Source: Sclerodactyla briareus (lineage: Eukaryota; Echinodermata; Holothuroidea; Dendrochirotida; Sclerodactylidae). From it: a stretch of DNA of 64,000 bases. How positions within the stretch are numbered: the first letter of the stretch is position 1; the number at the start of each line of letters is the position of its first letter. Both the position numbers and the translations under genes were made by a program. Under the pieces are notes generated by a model. It was not told the DNA's origin. It saw nothing but the letters and a program-made list of their open reading frames with translations, and did no database searches. Below are positions 56,941 through 64,000 of this stretch, in pieces. Location: the NCBI GenBank assembly GCA_026419785.1, contig JAODTK010005232.1, positions 124,001-188,000 of the forward strand, written 5' to 3'.

Positions 56941-59884
56941 ACCCAAACCCTGGAAAGCTTAACATGTTTTAACCACTTTGGTCCCTCGAATTTTACCCCC
57001 AAAATTTAATAGTTGACAAACTAAGTGCCCCAAATTATTACGTTAGTTTAAAAGACACAAAAGTGGGACCAAATTGGTGTCTTTCAAAAAGTAATAATAA
57101 TCTTTATAAAAATACGAAATCATGAGGTAAACTGGGCTCTCCAGGAAGCCATACCGAAGCTAGCTTGCTAAAGCAGACGTTTATGGAGGAAGCCGCGTTC
57201 AGAAAATAGAGGGCCGGGCTATCGATCTTTATTTAGTATATATACACGGTCTCTTCGAATATCACCAAACATATGGTCTGCAGGTTCGTTAGGAAGAATC
57301 CCAGAAAATTGGGATTTTTGTTTGCTCATTACGATTCAGGTGACGTTAGATGTCTCAGTCATCAGTAGCACATTGGCGTTGATATGGAAGGAGCAACCAT
57401 GAAATAGATTTCTGCGGAAGAATCGCACCATATTTAGTTCATTAATATTTACAGAAGACTTTCAATAACCTTTTACAACACCGAAAATGTGAATTTACGA
57501 AGAATGTGTATTTGAAGCCTAAAATTAACCGAAGCCACTGTTGCGGCTATGCGCAGGCGTATTGCGCTTTTTTGTATCGCTGCAGACGTTCAGAATTTTT
57601 TCAATATTGCCCATTCAAAGGGTAAATGAAAAAGAATATCCATCTAAACGTATGCAAAACTTGGTCGGAGGTGCTAAAAATTTAAATCAAACCATAGAGT
57701 AATTTCACTCGCACAGGAAAGGCCGTTCCCGTAGCTAGATGAAGAGAGAATGTCGATTGCGCAATCACGTTAACACTGTCGCAACACCCACTAGTACCCC
57801 ATGATTCAGCTCGACAGCGAGAGGAACGAGTCGAAAAAGCGTTGTTTAGGCAAATCAAAGTGCGGCGATCAAGGGAGGAGGGGGTGAGACGGCGTCCCCC
57901 AATATTTTGGTTGAGGGGATGCAATGCATTTGTCCCCCCCCCCACCCCCAATATTTGAGCATGACTGTTATATCTGCTGACACTGGATCCGAAATATCCA
58001 GCAGCCACCGTTTTTAAACAAATGCAAAAATGACCCAAACGATCAGTTGATGTGAATTCTGCTACTCCATTTCCGAAAATTGGCCGCGCTACGCGCGCAG
58101 GATGGTGTTAGTGTACCGGAGGGTTCAGATAGACATATGATGTGCTTTGTGCGAATTAAACGGATGTGTCCTCAACAAGAAATGCCTGAAAATTTACTCT
58201 GGGGGGTTTGTTCTTAATTATCAATGAAAGGAGGTTCTCACACTTTCAATCCCATGTTGCATAAGACTGGCTTACCAGCTGTTGCGTTGCCCTTCATTGA
58301 ACGTTGTCGATTTCTTGCTATGGGACCAGTAGATAAGTCAAATAAAGACAAGCCTCACATACAAATCGCCTACCACCTGCAGGATCTTATTTTTTTTTTT
58401 TTCATCCGTCATTTATTGGTTGCGACCACTCGTTGAAAATGTGAAAGTAGGGGTGCAACAGAGCACATGCTATCACTATGGAGGGCACACTGGTACGGCA
58501 TCGGAAATGCGGTAGGGATCGCCCCAACAATTGCGTTGTCAAGAAGGAATGATTCAAAATTCAAATGATGAAAAAAGCTAAGTATTTAAATATTGCTTGA
58601 ATTTTCGATGGAATGCCCACATTGTAACTTTGTTGTTTTTGAAGGAAGGAGGTTGATGTGACGGGTAAGTCCTGCCACCTGGCGGGACCTTGGGAATATT
58701 TGGCATATATGGTCTATTTTGCCAAATTTGGAAATAGGGTATTCGGCAATTAATTTAAGTGTGCGAACCCACTTGTTGAAAGTTGGAGTGCGTGCAATGT
58801 GGCACAACTAAGGGGGCAGGTACATCGGTGCGTGGGGAAACCCCTTAAAAATAGCCATCGGAGAATTCGTCAAGGCAACGCAAAAATTCGTGTAAGACAT
58901 GATTCAAAGAGTGAGATGAGTTTTGTATACAGACAATTTCCTGACTTATATTCCAGTGCAATATGCGGGCTTATTCGCTCTGTGTCTGACCCCAATTGGA
59001 AGTGTTCCCTCCATGCTCCTGTGGTCCGTAAAAGAAAATCAAAATGGTGGCCGTATCTTTGAGTAAAAACCCAGGCCCTATCTCAGTGATAGGCCAGAGA
59101 ACATAACATACGTCAGGTGGCAATGTCGTTGGCCAAATTGGATCCTGTGAAATTTCGCGCTTCGCGCGTAGTGGCTGCTGCATTGCCCATTTCATTACTC
59201 CTTTCAAGACCATAACCTCACTTGCTCGTATTTTAGAATGTCAGCAGGCCCAAGGCAAAACCTCTTGAAAGATGATCCCTAAGCGAGAAGTGTTTGGCGA
59301 AACCTTCCCTAAAATAAAATTATTATCAATTTTAGGACTGCTGCTTACTGTCCCCATAAAGCCAGGAATTGACGTTTCCTGCAATCTAAGAGTCTGTCAA
59401 AAAACGAAAAACTTTTTCCTTCTTCCCCCATCGCCAACACAAATCGCCGCCTTGGAGGCAAATTCACCGATTGGTTACAAGGGCCACACCCTACACATAA
59501 TGAAGTGAATGATGCTGATACAAAGTGAACGAAGTAAAACGCCTGTTTCAACGGACTGATACCGAATCCAATCGACAACGATGGAATGAATTATTGCTCG
59601 GATGATAAGGCACAGAAACACTCAAAAAAAGCCAAATTTGATTTTGCCGTTTCCTTCAAAATTTTCCAGCCAACTTCATACGAAACGCAATTTTCCATTC
59701 TTGGGCAGCGAAACCACCAAACTGGCAACCCTGATTGGAACAATGGGCATTCCCGTGAAGAGCGCTTGTAATTTTGGAAGAGCGCCAACTATTCATGGAA
59801 GGGCGCCAATTTTACGTGCCATAAGGACTTACTTCTAGTCATCAGCCGCTCTCACACTTCTTCCGACACGTGTACGCGGAATAA

Positions 59885-60215
59885 CGACCTAGAACTCATT
59901 GTGCTGTCTACGTCCGGCAAATAATTAGTAATCAAGTCATTATTATGGATCGAGACGGGCTGAATAATGAGTAGTTAAGTAATTTTTATGAATCTGGATC
60001 GGCAGAATAACGAAAAACTAAGTCATTATTAATGAATTGAGAGAGGAGGAATAGACCAGTGTTAATTCATTAGATGACGGGATAGGCAGGATAACGAGCA
60101 TCTAAGTCATTATTATGCCCTCCGAAATAGACGATAATGAGAGAGAAGTTCGTTATTACGGAATGAGACGGTGCAATAAATAATGACTAAGAACTCATTA
60201 TTACGGCACTGGAAA
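59885..60215. repeat. Tandem units containing the palindrome AATAATGACTTAGTCATTATT (degenerate)
   Basis: Five or six diverged units of about 55-65 bp with AAGTCATTATTATG, GAGACGG or GAGAGAGG, and AATAATGA or ATAACGA phrases (59937, 60024, 60107, 60154, 60195). Each unit is itself partly palindromic. A shorter inverted version is present in the left arm of the same element (55931, 56107-56165). Confidence 0.75.
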
Positions 60216-60619
60216 CTGACGGGTAACCATGACTTGCCTTGAATTGTGGCGCAAACGGCGATCATATTTTTCGTCCCTGATTTTTATTGGCGATAAAACC
60301 ATCAATTTTCCTTCATTATTGGCTTGGAACATAGGTGAATAATGACTTATAGGTCGTATTCCGCTTAGATTAACGTAGCAGAATGAGTAAGCCCAGCTAA
60401 TTTTTGGCGCTTCGGCTCGGCGTTCCTATGATTTCGATGCCGGATCACTCATGTCTCGCCCCTGGCATCCCCTGAATTAACCCCCAGTTGTGCATCATCC
60501 TAAGATTAATGAACACGCTTGAACGATGTTTAACTTCTAATCCAATACTGCCCTAAACAAGGCAATCGCCAAAAGTGTCACGCCTGGTTGCCCGATCAGT
60601 GGTTTCTATTATTCACTTA

Positions 60620-61640
60620 CCAACAACATCCCATTTTTATAAACCAGTGAAATTGTCACAGGAACTATGGTTAACTCGTTCCTCCGTGCTTATTCTAACA
60701 GAAGCTATGAACTATGGAACTTCAATCAAATTCAATGACATCACACATCAGATTCAAGAAAATGTTTAAATGACCATGAACCTCCTGAGTTTGGCGAAAT
60801 TTGTACCACGTTGGAAATTGCAATGAATTATGGCAATTAGGCATATACCATAGCTTATAACAGCAGTAAAATTGTCACAAGGAGCTATTGTTTACTCGTT
60901 TTCTCACGTGCTTGATTCTAACATGAGCTTATTATATGATGGAATTCAAATCAAATTCATGAACATATCAAACACACTCAGATCCAAGAAAATGTTAACA
61001 GAACCATACCTACTGAGTTTGGCGAAATTCTTACAAAGTTGTAAATTAGAATAATTAATGTGCAAAATTAGGCACTCAAATGACCTCTCTGCCCTCAGCT
61101 GGTACCCTTTAAAATGATCAGGATCAAAGTGGATCACATGCATCTACCAAGTTTTGTGGAATACAACAATCTTTCAAAATTGCCTACATTTTGCAATTAG
61201 ACACATTATGACTTTAATTTTGAGAACCATGGTAGACCACCAAGTTTCGTGAAAAATCCGACACCTTGAAAAATTCGCATAATTTATGCAAATAGACCAC
61301 TTAATTAGCATATTTTAAGGCTGAACATCTAATCAGTTCATCTACCTTTCCATCCAGGTCCTACATGCCAAACTACAATCATTGTATCACATACAGTTCT
61401 TGGCCTCATCTTGCTAACAAGCTCAACAAATTAATTTACATAAACTACCTATTTGCCCCACTTTAGTGATGACTTCCGCTGCCCGAAACTAATCATATCG
61501 TGTCCCACCAACCCCAGTACTACACACAAAAATTTCGTCATAATCGGCCTCATGGTTTGTGAGAATTCCTGCTAACAAGAATGTTACCACACACACACGC
61601 CATAGACACTAAGCTCTTCCGAATTTCTTCAGGCGAGACA
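60620..61640 (+). repeat. Tandem-cored interspersed repeat, family E, copy 4
   Basis: Shows two long diverged units (GTGAAATTGTCACAGGAACTA at 60646 and GTAAAATTGTCACAAGGAGCTA at 60866 are parallel) followed by units with TCACATGCATCTACCAAG, ATTTTGCAATTAGACACAT and AATTCGCATAATTTATGCAA. The tail is ACTTCCGCTGCCCGAAAC, AAATTTCGTCATAATCGGCC, (AC)n and CAGGCGAGACAAAAA. Confidence 0.65.
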
Positions 61641-63849
61641 AAAAAACATCAACCCTTTTTTTTGTAAACAAGGACACACAGGGCATCCAGTTCCCATACG
61701 TGAGTTTCAGGCAGGTTTTTCCCCTCTGTAGCAAAAGTGATGAACGGCTCCGCTGTGGAATCTATACCACACTTTTTTTGCTTAGGTTTGCAGCAGGACT
61801 CGGTGATAAACAAGATGTGTTATTAAGTTAACATAGCTACTAGTAGATACAATTCCCTGTCTGTCATCAAATCCGTGCCATCAGAGGGCAGTCAAGTGAA
61901 AATTAATACCAATTGTATAAAACTATTATAACCCAAAATTTTTATTTGTTTTTGGGCCACCTGAAACACTAATTTGATAATTTCTAATTGTTTAGGATGT
62001 AATTATGATCAGAATAACAATTGAAAAACATAACTGAAGGTAAAAGAAAAAAGAAAAGTAGAAACATGAATAACAGCTGTCAAGAACAGCAATTTCCACC
62101 AGTTTTTAAAACTAAATAAAAATATAACTTATGTTTTGTGAGAAGTCAGTTTGTTCACTTTCCAATAGATACTGTAAAACCATTGTTGCCTTTCCACCCT
62201 TTGAGAATCACAAACCAACGGAAAAAACAAGAAGTGCACTTCCTGACTCTGTGAAATTCACTCATCTTTTTGCTGAATTGAATTCTACTCTGGGGACATA
62301 CAAACAGAAATCCTACAGGTGCAGCGTGTTTATTTCAGGAAGCCATATATTACAATATGCAATGCACATTGTACTTGTGATACATTTTTATTTACCACAT
62401 TTTTTTACAAGGCCAGGCACTCTCTAGAATTACAAATAACAATTGTACCTTTCAGCCCAGCAGCCATGAGTTCATTTGTGACGGCGAGAGATATTCATTA
62501 TGAAGAGACACGTAGTGTCGCTTGGGGCTTGGGGCGCAAACACCCTGTGGAAGTTTCAAACATTCTGCTATATTTCCTATTCAGGGATTGCAGGATGCAG
62601 GCTGGCTATACCATACTTGTCAGCAGCATTCATATAGTAGCAACTGTTTACCATATGTAACATTGCACTGCTATTTCGGCTACCACCATTGCATGCACAC
62701 CTGCTAGGTAAAAATACTTCTTTTCATATTCCTCCTCTCATCTGGATAACGTAAATGATATTGCCTTTTCTTCCTTTTAACCGAGCGATGAATCGCTTGT
62801 ATTGTCAGTCGTTTTGGTGCGAGGTTACATTTCTGTAGCCTTGATGCAGTCCTTCAATACCAATTTGTCATGGAATGTTATGTTATAATAAGATCGTTCT
62901 CTGGTGACGTGTGCAAAAGTCCTATAGCATCGATGACAGCGCATGCCGCCTTGTAGTTTGTAATATTTTTATTCTAGTCAGGTTACGTCATAATTGGGCG
63001 AAGGGAACAGTCCGAACAGCTTCAATCGAGATTGGACCATTGTCATGCGGAGAGGAAAGACGTTGTTATATCGGAACACTCGGCTTTTTCGTCAACAGTT
63101 TGTCTCTGTGCTTCTTACGAGTAAACCCCGTGAATATAATTTTATTTTAGATTAGCAGTTCCATTTGCCCAACGAATCGAAATGACTGGATCATTTATTG
63201 ATGTTTCGCGCAATTAAAATTAGGGGTGGTCCCATAAAATAACCACCAATATAGCGTTTGATCAGTCCGAAAAAAATACAGGAAGCTGATTCGCTTAGAC
63301 GTCAATGAGAGCACATTGCAGAGACGAGCTCGCTTCCCCACAGCCGTTGCACAGGGCCAGTGCGAAAGTGCTTTTCGTAAGATTGTGTTCGCATAGATTT
63401 TTTGACTGTGGAAGAACGATTCAGGGACGTAAATCCTGATATCTGATCCCATTCCATTCAATGAAACTGTGTAACATAGGCTATTATTTTATTAAAATAA
63501 TAGACTTTTACGTGCCTTCAAGTTTGCCTGCAGTCTCACGGTGATTAATCGCCTAGCCTAGGCCAGGGTAAACAAAACAAACCCGAACAGCCAAGTATAG
63601 GGTCACGCAAAGGATTCGCTTTCCTTTTTCACTGATGTCCGTGAAAATGCCCACGGTCCTGAGATTGGCTACAAACACTTTTCAACAATTTCTCGACACA
63701 TAAATTACACCTAACAGATTTTAGTTAGACAACATCCACATTCCTTCGCACATCATACCGTTAATATAATAGCTCCATGATCTTACATCTCGAACATTTC
63801 GATCGATACGTATGCTTGCTTAATATATTCACAAATTTACATCAGCCCT
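61641..63849. other. Sequence with nothing recognised
   Basis: Short frames only (62131-62427, 62319-62660 plus; 63195-63461 minus) without recognisable domains. A palindromic AT-rich stretch, TATTATTTTATTAAAATAATA, lies at about 63483-63503. Confidence 0.45.
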
Positions 63850-63854
63850 ACGGT

Positions 63855-63925
63855 GACCGAAAGGTGGTGTAGTGTTTAAGACTAACGTTTTCGGATCTCG
63901 CGACCAGGGTTCGATTCATGTCGTG
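63855..63925 (+). repeat. tRNA-like SINE head
   Basis: GGTGGTGTAGTGTTTAAGAC fits a polymerase III A box and GGGTTCGATTC (63908-63918) a B box, separated by about 35 bases. The 3' body runs out of the window. Most likely a tRNA-derived SINE rather than a tRNA gene. Confidence 0.55.
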
Positions 63926-64000
63926 TGCGCAGTTTTGTTTCGTTTTGAGGACCGCTAGTGAATGTGGTTTGTGTTCATTTCGTGTTTCTTAACTTATTTT

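Larger units (their letters stand above)
55807..60466. mobile_element. 4.6 kb element with very long imperfect inverted repeats
   Basis: The left arm (about 55807-56350) and right arm (about 59540-60466) are inverted copies of each other. Shared blocks, read on the left arm, include TACGTTAATCTAAGCG, AAGTCATTATTC, ATCGCCAATAAA, CCGTTTGCGC, TTCAAGGCAAGTC, CAGTGCC, CTGCCCAGAATGGAAA, TTTGAGTGTTTCT and ATCCGAGCA. The right arm has additional internal tandem units (59885-60210). The interior (56400-59500) has homopolymer C runs and short frames but no transposase that I recognise. It could be a foldback or Mutator-type non-autonomous element. Outer ends are uncertain by some tens of bases. Confidence 0.75.

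Overview
This window is animal nuclear DNA: one large, intron-rich gene packed with transposable elements. On the minus strand I recognise ten exons of WDR35 (IFT121), a subunit of the ciliary intraflagellar-transport complex A. They are bounded by consensus splice sites and run from about 54.7 kb (5') to 2.8 kb (3'). Both ends of the gene lie outside the recognised part. The organism is probably a marine deuterostome invertebrate, with an echinoderm the best guess. The reasons are the intron sizes and the repeat fauna: a DIRS retrotransposon, a foldback element like the sea urchin TU family, pearl/DINE-like elements with tandem cores, a hAT element and a CR1-clade LINE. This assignment is inference.

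The exons read as a conserved, functional WDR35, yet seven of ten carry small frame-breaking insertions or deletions. The three exons between 25.8 and 28.4 kb are clean. Because splice sites and residue identity are kept, I read this as patchy raw long-read sequence (for example gap filling), not as a pseudogene. The same caveat applies to every broken transposon frame here.

Layout. 1-3.6 kb: exon at 2.84-2.92 kb and intron. 3.63-12.46 kb: a DIRS-type tyrosine-recombinase retrotransposon on the minus strand, with inverted terminal repeats and an internal complementary region. A palindrome-rich foldback-like insert lies at 9.53-11.25 kb. 12.5-25 kb: intron with exons at 18.1 and 19.6 kb and several interspersed repeats. 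25.2-25.8 kb: a 67-68 bp minisatellite whose every unit copies an exon end plus its 5' splice site. 25.8-28.4 kb: three clean exons. 28.4-36.7 kb: two long tandem-cored elements, a 24 bp minisatellite and an unassigned exon-like block. 39.4-43.1 kb: a three-layer nest (hAT, then tandem-cored element, then unknown insert). 43.4-54.7 kb: four more WDR35 exons, a LINE fragment with target-site duplication, a tRNA-like SINE head and a tandem duplication abutting a splice donor. 55.8-60.5 kb: a 4.6 kb element with very long imperfect inverted repeats. 60.6-64 kb: more repeats and a second possible SINE head.

Most tracks of open reading frame in the window are chance frames or transposon debris; only the ten WDR35 exons are called as host coding sequence with confidence.
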